Position numbers and translations under genes: made by a program. Positions 1-5,805 of a DNA stretch of 8,689 nucleotides are shown here, piece by piece. This stretch comes from Oscillospiraceae bacterium (GTDB taxonomy: Bacteria > Bacillota_A > Clostridia > Oscillospirales > CAG-272): positions 1 through 8,689 of the forward strand of contig SVUD01000060.1 of NCBI GenBank assembly GCA_015063445.1, in the 5' to 3' direction. The number at the start of each line of letters is the position of its first letter. Position 1 is the stretch's first letter. Below the pieces are notes generated by a model. The model did no database searches. It had not been told where the DNA came from and was given only the letters and a program-made list of their open reading frames with translations.

Positions 1-1212
1 CTTAAGCTTCTCGTCAACCTCCTCTGCCGACCAGCTGTAACGCATCGAATTCTGCGACATTTCAAGGCCCGAAACCGACACGCCTCCTGCGTTAACCGCC
101 TTAGAGGGAGCAACGGTAACACCGTTTGCCATAAGATACGCGACAGCCTCGTTCGTCGTGGGCATGTTTGAAACCTCAACGTAGTACTTAACGCCGTTTG
201 CGACTATCTTCTTAGCTTCCTCAAGACCTACCTCGTTCTGAGTAGCGCAAGGCATAATAACGTCAACCTTTACGCCCCAAGGCTTCTCGCCCTTGAAGAA
301 CGGAACGCCGAACTTATCCGCATAGTCCTCTACTCTGTTACGGCATGAGGCTCTCATTTCAAGAAGATAATCTATCTTTTCGGGGGTATTTATACCGTCC
401 TTATCGTAAACGTATCCGTCGGGGCCGGAGATTGTTACAACCTTACCGCCAAGCTCGGTGATCTTCTTAACAGTTCCCCAAGCAACGTTTCCAAATCCCG
501 AAACGGCAAACGTCTTGCCCTCGATATCCTCACCGAAGTCCTTGAGCATATAAGCGGTGTAGTATACTGCGCCAAAGCCTGTTGCCTCGGGGCGTATTAA
601 AGAGCCGCCGTAAGTAATGCCCTTTCCTGTAAGAACTCCCGTAAATTCGTCTCTGAGACGCTTATACTGTCCGAAAAGATATCCAATCTCTCTTGCGCCG
701 ACACCGATATCGCCTGCGGGAACGTCTGTATCCGCTCCGATATACTTAGAAAGCTCTGTCATAAAGCTCTGGCAGAAGCGCATAACCTCCATATCGGATT
801 TGCCCTTAGGATCAAAGTCAGAGCCGCCCTTACCGCCTCCCATAGGAAGACCTGTAAGCGAATTTTTGAAGGTCTGCTCAAATCCAAGGAATTTGATAAT
901 GCTTTCGTTTACGGAAGGATGGAAGCGAAGTCCTCCCTTGTAAGGACCTATTGCGCTGTTGAACTGAATTCTGAAGCCTCGGTTAACCTGAACGTTTCCG
1001 TTATCGTCAACCCACGGAACTCTGAACTTAATAATTCTCTCGGGCTCAACGAGTCTTTCGATAACTCCCGCTTTTATGTATTCGGGGCGCTGCTCAAGCA
1101 CGGGCTCAATAGATTCAAGAACCTCGCGCACTGTCTGATGAAATTCGGGCTCGCCCGCATTTCTTGCCTCTACGCGCGCCATAAGATCGTTTAAATACTC
1201 TGATTTGAACAT
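1..1212 (-). CDS. gdhA: NADP-type glutamate dehydrogenase (C-terminus cut by window edge)
   Basis: Catalyses reductive amination of 2-oxoglutarate with ammonia to glutamate, a cytoplasmic nitrogen-assimilation step. The frame runs 404 codons from ATG at 1212 and is still open at base 1, so about 40 C-terminal residues of a roughly 445-residue family are missing. Visible landmarks are GPYKGGLRFHPS (residues 89-100), FEQTFKNSLTGLPMGGGKGG (111-130) and PAGDIGVGAREIGY. Lys92, Lys116, Lys128 and Asp168 line up with the substrate and catalytic residues of the Clostridium symbiosum enzyme. The dinucleotide-binding fold has SGFGNVA at 238-244. The Ser-Gly-Pro after the second strand suggests NADP rather than NAD, which is an inference. 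The start is fixed by GGAGGA at 1221-1226, eight bases upstream. The gene is divergent from the flippase gene and has its own promoter. Identification is secure; cofactor preference is less so. Confidence 0.96.
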   Translation of the reverse strand, partial: MFKSEYLNDLMARVEARNAGEPEFHQTVREVLESIEPVLEQRPEYIKAGVIERLVEPERIIKFRVPWVDDNGNVQVNRGFRIQFNSAIGPYKGGLRFHPSVNESIIKFLGFEQTFKNSLTGLPMGGGKGGSDFDPKGKSDMEVMRFCQSFMTELSKYIGADTDVPAGDIGVGAREIGYLFGQYKRLRDEFTGVLTGKGITYGGSLIRPEATGFGAVYYTAYMLKDFGEDIEGKTFAVSGFGNVAWGTVKKITELGGKVVTISGPDGYVYDKDGINTPEKIDYLLEMRASCRNRVEDYADKFGVPFFKGEKPWGVKVDVIMPCATQNEVGLEEAKKIVANGVKYYVEVSNMPTTNEAVAYLMANGVTVAPSKAVNAGGVSVSGLEMSQNSMRYSWSAEEVDEKLK

Positions 1213-1231
1213 TGGTTTATTCCTCCAAGCC

Positions 1232-1255
1232 GGTCGATTTGAATTTACCTCGACC
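1232..1255 (-). promoter_or_regulatory. Hairpin in gdhA 5' leader, just ahead of the ribosome site
   Basis: GGTCGA (1232-1237) and TCGACC (1250-1255) form a perfect 6-bp stem with a 12-base loop. In the gdhA transcript it ends five bases before the GGAGGA ribosome site at 1221-1226. It has no U-run, so it is not a terminator. It could modulate ribosome access or mRNA stability, or on DNA act as an operator. The pairing is seen; the role is inferred. Confidence 0.4.
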
Positions 1256-1257
1256 AT

Positions 1258-1271
1258 ATATTTTAAAATAT
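1258..1271. promoter_or_regulatory. 14-bp perfect palindrome at the expected gdhA start of transcription
   Basis: ATATTTTAAAATAT is a perfect palindrome starting about six bases downstream of the gdhA -10 box, so it covers the expected +1 to +13. A repressor dyad at this place would block initiation. Because it is entirely A/T, chance is a real alternative in an AT-rich gap. Confidence 0.3.
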
Positions 1272-1276
1272 GCTTT

Positions 1277-1305
1277 ATTGTATCATATTATTTTACGAAA
1301 ATCAA
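1277..1305 (-). promoter_or_regulatory. gdhA promoter, extended -10
   Basis: On the minus strand there is TTGATT (1300-1305), a 17-base spacer, then TACAAT (1277-1282) preceded by TGA, giving an extended -10 of the form TGnTAnAAT. Transcription should start near 1270, leaving a leader of about 58 bases. The typA promoter has nearly the same layout and wording. Confidence 0.8.
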
Positions 1306-1311
1306 TAGTTT

Positions 1312-1337
1312 TGCAAGATATTTTTACAAAACTTGCA
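1312..1337. promoter_or_regulatory. Inverted repeat upstream of the gdhA -35 box, candidate activator site
   Basis: TGCAAG (1312-1317) and CTTGCA (1332-1337) form a dyad with a 14-base centre. The half-site centres are 20 bp apart, about two helical turns. It spans roughly -42 to -67 relative to the predicted gdhA start, a position commonly used by activators such as LysR-type proteins. No regulator gene is nearby. The dyad is seen; its use as an operator is inferred. Confidence 0.3.
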
Positions 1338-1476
1338 TTTTTCTCTGTAAATCCGCTCCAATATTATCCAAAATGACTATTGCGTTGGAAAATATATTCA
1401 AAACGTCTAAAAGTTGTTTGGTTTATTATATGAAGCTTATGAAAAAATATTGACAGTACGTTATAGGAGAAAAACA

Positions 1477-2982
1477 ATGAAGCAAAAGGTAAAGAAGGAC
1501 GGAGCGTTAAGGGCTCTTACGGAAAAACTTAATATAAAAAACATAAACGTTCCCGCTCGCTCATCCCTCTTTTTCACTATTACGAATCTTGCGTGCAAGG
1601 CTGCGGCTTTTCTCTTTACCCCCGTTTTTACAAGACTGCTTTCACCCCTCGACTACGGTGAATACTCTTTATTCTCAACGCTTCTGTCTCTTTCGGCGGT
1701 TCTTGCGACTATGGAAATATCGGGCGGAATTATAATGCGCCTGTTTCAAAAGGAAAGAAAACGGCATTTTCTTTCAATTCTTTCGGCGTGGGCGATATCC
1801 GTCTGGGGAGCTATACCTATTACCGCAGCGCTTTGGCTGATAAACAAGCTCGGCGGCATTGGAATGAGCTTCACTCTTGCATATCCGTTTCTGTTTGCGG
1901 CGGTTATTTCAATATCTCTGATCAATCTTTTCGTTTCACGCTGTAAATTCCTATACAGCTGGATACCTCCCCTTATAACGTCGCTCATGCAGAGTGTTAC
2001 AGCACCCATAATAAGTATCGCCCTCTTACGAATCAACTCCTTCACAAGCGCTCCTCACGTCACAGTCAAAATAGGAGCTGTCACCTCGGTGCTCGTTATA
2101 ACCGCGGCGTATATTTTGGTCTTAACCGTTAAAAACGCGAGCTTGGAAACAAAAGAAGGATTTATGAATTTTCGTGACACACTTAAATTCATGCGCTCGT
2201 CGGTCTTCTTTCTTTTGAGGCTTGCGCTCCCTCTGTTTCCTTATTACGTCTCGATCATGGCAATATCGCAAGCAGACAAGCTGTTTATATCAAGCTTAAT
2301 CGGAAAAAGCGAGCTTGCCAAATACTCTGTAGCCTACTCGGCAGGCGTTGCTCCAACCGCAATCACAAGCGGAATCATGAGCGCCCTCTCACCATGGATA
2401 ATGAGACGCGCGAGGGCAGACGAATACCGCCAAATACGAAAAACCCTCGACCGCATGACCACAGCATCCGTACCGCTTATAATTCTATTCTTATGCTTAG
2501 CGCCCGAATTTTTCGTTCTTTTAGCGCCGAAGGAATATATGAGCGCCCTCCCCGTGTTATTTATAAGCGCAATAATACCAATACCACTCGCATTAGCTCA
2601 ATGCTCTTCGAGTATAGCGATAGCCAATGAAAAGGTAAGGGGCGTGTTATTTTCGGGAATCGTACCGGCGCTGCTAACCGTAGCGCTTGATTTTTTAATT
2701 GTCGGTCGGTCGCAAATTTATGCCGCCGCAATTATAACGGCAATCGGCTTTCTTCTACTCGCAGCTCTCGGAATTGCAAACATAAAGAAAATCACGGGAC
2801 ACTACACCGTAAATGTAAATAAAGCTTTTCAAAACCTGCTTTTTCTTCTGCTTTTGGTTATAACAGTTTATACATTCCGTGAATTCATTTTCATAAGAAT
2901 CGGTATCGCTGCGCTATCGGCAACTGTAATTTTGCTTTTATCCAAGGATATTATTTCTCTTTTCCGCGAAAAAGAAACGTAA
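1477..2982 (+). CDS. Polysaccharide/lipid-linked oligosaccharide flippase-like membrane protein (MOP superfamily)
   Basis: A 501-residue integral membrane protein that probably flips a lipid-linked glycan or related amphiphile across the cytoplasmic membrane; the substrate is unknown. About 14 hydrophobic helices can be traced, near residues 28-52, 62-83, 98-122, 133-153, 162-185, 196-217, 245-263, 283-306, 329-350, 356-384, 388-408, 413-434, 450-466 and 469-488. Family-like features are an N-terminal helix followed by FTRLLSPLDYGEYSLF (51-66) and, in the second half, QADKLFISSLIGKSELAKYS (265-284), the Wzx/RfbX-type segment before helix 8. The start at 1477 is preferred because AGGAGA lies at 1465-1470, six bases upstream; the in-frame ATG at 1414 has no such site. 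No glycosyltransferase or polymerase gene is adjacent, so no pathway can be assigned. SpoVB- or MurJ-like roles are alternatives. No convincing promoter was found. Confidence 0.85.
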   Translation: MKQKVKKDGALRALTEKLNIKNINVPARSSLFFTITNLACKAAAFLFTPVFTRLLSPLDYGEYSLFSTLLSLSAVLATMEISGGIIMRLFQKERKRHFLSILSAWAISVWGAIPITAALWLINKLGGIGMSFTLAYPFLFAAVISISLINLFVSRCKFLYSWIPPLITSLMQSVTAPIISIALLRINSFTSAPHVTVKIGAVTSVLVITAAYILVLTVKNASLETKEGFMNFRDTLKFMRSSVFFLLRLALPLFPYYVSIMAISQADKLFISSLIGKSELAKYSVAYSAGVAPTAITSGIMSALSPWIMRRARADEYRQIRKTLDRMTTASVPLIILFLCLAPEFFVLLAPKEYMSALPVLFISAIIPIPLALAQCSSSIAIANEKVRGVLFSGIVPALLTVALDFLIVGRSQIYAAAIITAIGFLLLAALGIANIKKITGHYTVNVNKAFQNLLFLLLLVITVYTFREFIFIRIGIAALSATVILLLSKDIISLFREKET

Positions 2983-3030
2983 AACAAGAAGCGGAGTCAT
3001 TAAATTCAAAACAAGAACTTCAATAATAAC

Positions 3031-3142
3031 GAAGAAAACCGCAGGTTTTCAACCTTAGTTATTTTTAAATTTAGATAAAAGAACGGTAGAGGCACTGCTT
3101 TCTTGACAATGCTTCTACCGCTTTTTCGTTTTTATTCGGTTA
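3031..3142 (+). repeat. Two-hairpin intergenic element, copy 1
   Basis: The first of three copies of an element whose core, from GAAG to GAGGC, is exactly 63 bases in each (here 3031-3093). Hairpin I is GAAAACC (3034-3040) / GGTTTTC (3044-3050) with loop GCA. It is enclosed by AATAAC/GTTATT pairing that ends in a T-run. An A/T linker with TTTAAAT and GATAAAA follows, then hairpin II starting CGGTAGAGGC. Downstream, GTTTTTATTCGGTTA (3128-3142) is identical to the bases after hairpin II in copy 2. It lies 48 bases past the flippase stop, so termination is the simplest role. Confidence 0.75.
3084..3127 (+). terminator. Probable terminator of the flippase gene (hairpin II of copy 1)
   Basis: Stem CGGTAGAGGCACTG against CAATGCTTCTACCG (3084-3120) with one G-U and one mismatched pair, followed by CTTTTT. 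The reverse strand folds equally well, so it may stop transcription both ways. Confidence 0.65.
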
Positions 3143-3175
3143 TCTTCTCACATTTTAACATACTCGCCTTACTCT

Positions 3176-3310
3176 ACGTGAAATGAAATTTACCACGTTT
3201 GCGTAAGCGAACATATCGAGCCGTAGGCATATCGAGTTGCTTTAGCAACATATCGAAAATCCCAAAGGGATTTATATCACTGCGTGAATGCTCTCACAAG
3301 AGCTTCACGC
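3176..3310. repeat. Array of short hairpins separated by 7-base words (ATATCGA type)
   Basis: Five hairpins alternate with a 7-base word. Hairpins: GTTTGC/GCGAAC (3197-3212), GCC/GGC (3220-3228), GTTGC/GCAAC (3236-3249), AAATCCC/GGGATTT (3257-3273), and a long one at 3282-3310 (GCGTGAA/TTCACGC enclosing GCTCT/AGAGC). Words: ATATCGA at 3213-3219, 3229-3235 and 3250-3256, then ATATCAC at 3274-3280. An ACGTG/CACGT inverted repeat (3176-3180/3194-3198) precedes the first hairpin. Stem sequences differ while pairing and word are kept, which points to selection or copying at the structural level. No coding sense was found. The function is unknown. Confidence 0.7.
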
Positions 3311-3320
3311 TAATACCTAA

Positions 3321-3405
3321 GCCCTCGGGCAACGGGATTTTGTGCGGAAATCCTCTGTTAACGAGCGAGAAGCGTACAAAGGTACGCTGAGCGAGGAAAC
3401 GAGGA
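3321..3405. repeat. Folded block with nested inverted repeats next to the hairpin array
   Basis: Four pairings follow one another: GCCC/GGGC (3321-3330), GGATTT (3335-3340) / AAATCC (3348-3353), an outer TCCTC (3351-3355) / GAGGA (3401-3405), and inside it the perfect 7-bp AGCGTAC (3371-3377) / GTACGCT (3382-3388) with loop AAAG. The inner hairpin is flanked by two copies of GAGCGAG (3363-3369 and 3389-3395). This repeats the word-hairpin-word layout of the preceding array with another word. Role unknown. Confidence 0.5.
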
Positions 3406-3429
3406 TAGAATAAAAACTATAATTAAAAA

Positions 3430-3531
3430 GAAGAAAAACGCAGTTTTTCAACCTTAATATCTTTTAAATACAGATAAAATAACGGTAGAGGCACTTTTTT
3501 TAAAAACACCCCTACCGTTTTTATTCGGTTA
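3430..3531 (+). repeat. Two-hairpin intergenic element, copy 2
   Basis: The second copy of the 63-base core (3430-3492). Hairpin I is GAAAAAC (3433-3439) / GTTTTTC (3443-3449) with the same GCA loop as copy 1. The one changed stem position is changed on both arms, so pairing is preserved. The following CAACCTTA, the TTTTAAAT linker, GATAAAA and AACGGTAGAGGCACT match copy 1 closely, as does GTTTTTATTCGGTTA at 3517-3531. It lies between the hairpin array and the typA stop codon. Confidence 0.75.
3482..3518 (-). terminator. Probable terminator of typA (hairpin II of copy 2)
   Basis: Read on the minus strand, the arms ending in ACGGTAG and CTACCGT pair over at least 16 positions if G-U pairs are allowed, followed by TTATTTTAT. 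It lies 39 bases past the typA stop. On the plus strand the same stem has several A-C clashes, so the minus reading is favoured. Confidence 0.65.
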
Positions 3532-3556
3532 CGCCTAAATCCCTAAGCCCGAAAAA

Positions 3557-5398
3557 TTATTTTCCTTCTTTGAGAGCAGCCCTCTTCTGAGCCTGAATTC
3601 TCTTTCTCGAGGGTGTGTCAAGCACTACCTTACGAAGTCTTATGCTCTTGGGAGTTACCTCGATAAGCTCGTCATCATTGATGAACTCGATAGCCTCCTC
3701 AAGCGACATCTGTATAGGCGTGATAAGAGTAAGCTTTTCATCTGCGCCCGAGGAACGAATGGCGGTAAGATGCTTTTCCTTGCAAACGTTAACCTCGATA
3801 TCATCGCTCTTAGGATTCTCTCCAACGATCATGCCCTCGTAAACGGGAGTTGCGGGACCGATAAAGAGCGGTCCTCTGTCTTGGGACTGGAAGAGTCCGT
3901 AGGTGGTAGCGATTCCCTTTTCACTTGCAACGAGGGACGACGTAAATCTCGTCTTGATCTCACCCTTGAAGGGCTCATAGCCCGCAAAGATAGAAGAGAT
4001 AAGTCCCTCTCCTCTTGTATCGGTGAGAAGCTCGCTTCTGTAACCGAAGAGGCAACGCGTGGGAATTGTATAGAAGAGCTTCTGACGTGTGCCGTGAAGC
4101 TGCATATCGGTAAGAACGCCCTTTCTTGAGCCAAGCTTTTCCATAACCGAGCCCATATATATCTCGGGAACGTCGATTATAACGTTCTCAATAGGCTCGC
4201 ACTTGACACCGTCAATCTCCTTGTAAAGAACTCTCGGGTTTGAGCAGCAAAGCTCGTATCCCTCACGGCGCATATTTTCAATGAGAATGGAAAGGTGCAT
4301 TTCACCTCTTCCCGCAACGCGGAAGCTATCGGTTGTTTCGCCGTCGGTAACACGGAGAGATACGTCCTTAAGAAGCTCACGGTAAAGACGGGCTCTGAGA
4401 TGACGGGACGTAACGAATTTACCCTCTTTACCCGCAAATGGGGAGTCGTTAACGGCAAAGGTCATTTCCATCGTCGGCTCGCTTACCTTGACAAATTCAA
4501 GAGGCTCGGGCGCTGAAGGAGCGCACACGGTATCGCCTATCGAGATATCCTCGCAGCCCGAGAAGCATACGATATCTCCAACCTTAGCCTCTTCAACGGG
4601 AATTCTCTTAAGCCCGTCAAATTGATATATAGAAACTATCTTAGCAGGTCTTGACTTGCCGTCGCCGTGGAAGTTACAAATCGACACGCCCTGACCCTGC
4701 CTTATAACACCGCGCTCTATTCTTCCGATACCGATTCTGCCGACGAACTCGTTATAGTCGATAGAGGAAACGAGAAGCTGAAGAGGATCTTCCTCTTCTC
4801 CCTCGGGAGCGGGCATATATTCGAGTATTTTATCAAGAAGAGGGGTAAGATCCTTGCCGGGAGTATGGGGATCAAAGGAAGCCGTACCTGCTCTTCCCGA
4901 GCAGAAGAGCATAGGAGAATCGAGCTGCTCATCGCTTGCGTCAAGCTCTATAAGAAGCTCAAGCACCTCGTCCGCAATCTCATCAAGTCTTGCGTCGGGA
5001 CGGTCGATCTTGTTTACAACGACTATAACCTTGTGATTCATCGCGAGAGCGCGCTCAAGGACGAACCTCGTCTGAGGCATCGGTCCCTCCGCGGCATCAA
5101 CAAGGAGAATAACGCCGTTAACCATTTTAAGAATACGCTCGACCTCGCCTCCGAAATCAGCGTGACCGGGGGTATCTATAACGTTAATCTTGACGTCCTT
5201 ATAATGAATAGCGGTGTTTTTTGCAAGAATAGTTATTCCGCGCTCACGCTCAAGATCGCCCGAGTCCATAACTCTGTCCGCCATCTCCTGATTTTCACGG
5301 TAAATGCCGCCCTGGCGAAGCATTTCATCAACGAGAGTTGTTTTTCCGTGGTCAACGTGCGCTATAATAGCTATGTTTCTTAAGTCTGTACGAATCAT
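3557..5398 (-). CDS. typA: Ribosome-associated translational GTPase TypA/BipA
   Basis: A 613-residue GTPase of the elongation-factor family that binds the ribosome near the A site and helps 50S assembly and stress or cold adaptation. It acts in the cytoplasm. GTPase motifs are complete: G1 AHVDHGKT (13-20), G2 RERGITI (51-57), G3 DTPGH (75-79), G4 NKID (129-132) and G5 SGRAG (167-171). The beta-barrel and EF-G-like domains follow, and the TypA-type C-terminal domain ends with a TPKSIRLRKVVL segment. Length matches the family (about 605-615). GAGGG at 5406-5410, seven bases upstream, supports the ATG at 5398. The gene appears monocistronic, with its own promoter at 5444-5472 and a terminator at 3482-3518. 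LepA and tetracycline-protection proteins are close relatives, but the motifs, length and C-terminus favour TypA. Confidence 0.97.
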   Translation of the reverse strand: MIRTDLRNIAIIAHVDHGKTTLVDEMLRQGGIYRENQEMADRVMDSGDLERERGITILAKNTAIHYKDVKINVIDTPGHADFGGEVERILKMVNGVILLVDAAEGPMPQTRFVLERALAMNHKVIVVVNKIDRPDARLDEIADEVLELLIELDASDEQLDSPMLFCSGRAGTASFDPHTPGKDLTPLLDKILEYMPAPEGEEEDPLQLLVSSIDYNEFVGRIGIGRIERGVIRQGQGVSICNFHGDGKSRPAKIVSIYQFDGLKRIPVEEAKVGDIVCFSGCEDISIGDTVCAPSAPEPLEFVKVSEPTMEMTFAVNDSPFAGKEGKFVTSRHLRARLYRELLKDVSLRVTDGETTDSFRVAGRGEMHLSILIENMRREGYELCCSNPRVLYKEIDGVKCEPIENVIIDVPEIYMGSVMEKLGSRKGVLTDMQLHGTRQKLFYTIPTRCLFGYRSELLTDTRGEGLISSIFAGYEPFKGEIKTRFTSSLVASEKGIATTYGLFQSQDRGPLFIGPATPVYEGMIVGENPKSDDIEVNVCKEKHLTAIRSSGADEKLTLITPIQMSLEEAIEFINDDELIEVTPKSIRLRKVVLDTPSRKRIQAQKRAALKEGK

Positions 5399-5443
5399 CT
5401 TGTTTCCCTCTTGTTTTGCATCATATCATTTTTTAACTTAAAT

Positions 5444-5472
5444 ATATTATCATATATTTTAGGAAAAATCAA
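5444..5472 (-). promoter_or_regulatory. typA promoter, extended -10
   Basis: On the minus strand there is TTGATT (5467-5472), a 17-base spacer, then TAATAT (5444-5449) preceded by TGA. Start of transcription is expected near 5437, giving a leader of about 40 bases. Box, spacer length, the CTAAAATA stretch and TATGATA all resemble the gdhA promoter. Confidence 0.7.
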
Positions 5473-5609
5473 TATTTTTCTGCAATTTTTAACAAAAATC
5501 AAAGCGCTTTTTTATTATTATGTACCAAAGAATGTTGTAAATGCTCGTAATTTCTTCTTTATTTCCGCCTGATAAAGAGAAAAAACACGAATAAAAGCCT
5601 TAACAAAAT
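5473..5609. other. AT-rich spacer, nothing recognised
   Basis: The part of the 407-base typA/serA gap upstream of the typA promoter. It has a 10-bp palindrome AAAGCGCTTT at 5501-5510 and several T- and A-runs. No coding frame, tRNA or convincing second promoter was found. Confidence 0.6.
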
Positions 5610-5694
5610 GAAGAAAAAAGATAAATTTTCGATCTTAGGTTGTTTAAATCCGCAAAAAAGTACGGCAGAGGCGCTTTTTACAGCGCTTCTGCCG
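5610..5694 (+). repeat. Two-hairpin intergenic element, copy 3 (diverged)
   Basis: The third copy of the 63-base core (5610-5672), aligning with copies 1 and 2 without gaps. It keeps GAAGAAAA, TTTTC, ATCTTA in place of CCTTA, GTTTAAAT, and ACGGCAGAGGC. Hairpin I has decayed to a short GAAAA/TTTTC pairing, or AAGAT/ATCTT. Hairpin II is strengthened: CGGTAG has become CGGCAG and its partner arm changed to CTGCCG, a compensatory T-A to C-G change. It lies between the typA promoter and the serA stop codon. Confidence 0.65.
5663..5694 (-). terminator. Probable terminator of the serC-serA operon (hairpin II of copy 3)
   Basis: CGGCAGAGGCGCT against AGCGCTTCTGCCG pairs along 13 positions with one G-U on the plus strand, or one A-C mismatch on the minus strand. 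On the minus strand it is followed by TACTTTTTTG. It is about 110 bases past the serA stop, somewhat far, with the second hairpin array between. Confidence 0.5.
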
Positions 5695-5731
5695 CTTTTA
5701 GCTTAGAGCACAAGTCTCACTTTCGCTCACC

Positions 5732-5805
5732 GTTATGAATTTGCTACGCAAATATTATGATTTTGCGGGGACAGAGGTTATTAATTTGCCGCGCAAACGT
5801 TATGA
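5732..5805. repeat. Second hairpin array, with spacer word RTTATGA
   Basis: A 7-base word recurs at 5732-5738 (GTTATGA), 5754-5760 (ATTATGA) and 5799-5805 (GTTATGA), with a degenerate GTTATTA at 5777-5783. Between them are ATTTGC/GCAAAT with loop TAC (5739-5753) and TTTGC/GCAAA with loop CGC (5785-5797). The piece 5761-5776 has no clear stem. The layout copies the array at 3176-3310 with a different word. It abuts the serA stop codon and would lie in the serA 3' untranslated region. Confidence 0.6.

Noticed and set aside
1450..1455. TTGACA as the -35 box of the flippase gene
   Set aside because: A -10 box at the proper distance would fall on the last bases before the start codon (AAACAA region) and would overlap the leader and ribosome site; no TATAAT-like sequence is there.
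1414..1476. Upstream ATG at 1414 as the flippase start, adding 21 residues
   Set aside because: There is no ribosome site before it, and the added residues do not look like family sequence. ATG at 1477 has AGGAGA six bases upstream.
3176..3310. CRISPR-like array of regularly repeated short sequences
   Set aside because: The constant unit is only 7 bases, the intervening pieces are self-complementary hairpins of unequal length (9-29 bases), and no cas gene is present.
3199..3390. A 63-codon plus-strand frame across the hairpin array
   Set aside because: The sequence is fully accounted for by hairpins and repeated words; there is no ribosome site and no protein-like pattern.
3031..3531. Composite transposon bounded by direct repeats
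   Set aside because: No transposase or other open frame lies between the copies, and no terminal inverted repeats or target duplications were seen. A non-autonomous element remains possible and is noted as a finding.
4667..5383. Open frame of 238 codons on the plus strand inside typA
   Set aside because: It is antisense to the conserved GTPase domain of TypA, has no recognisable protein motif, and is explained by the codon bias of typA.
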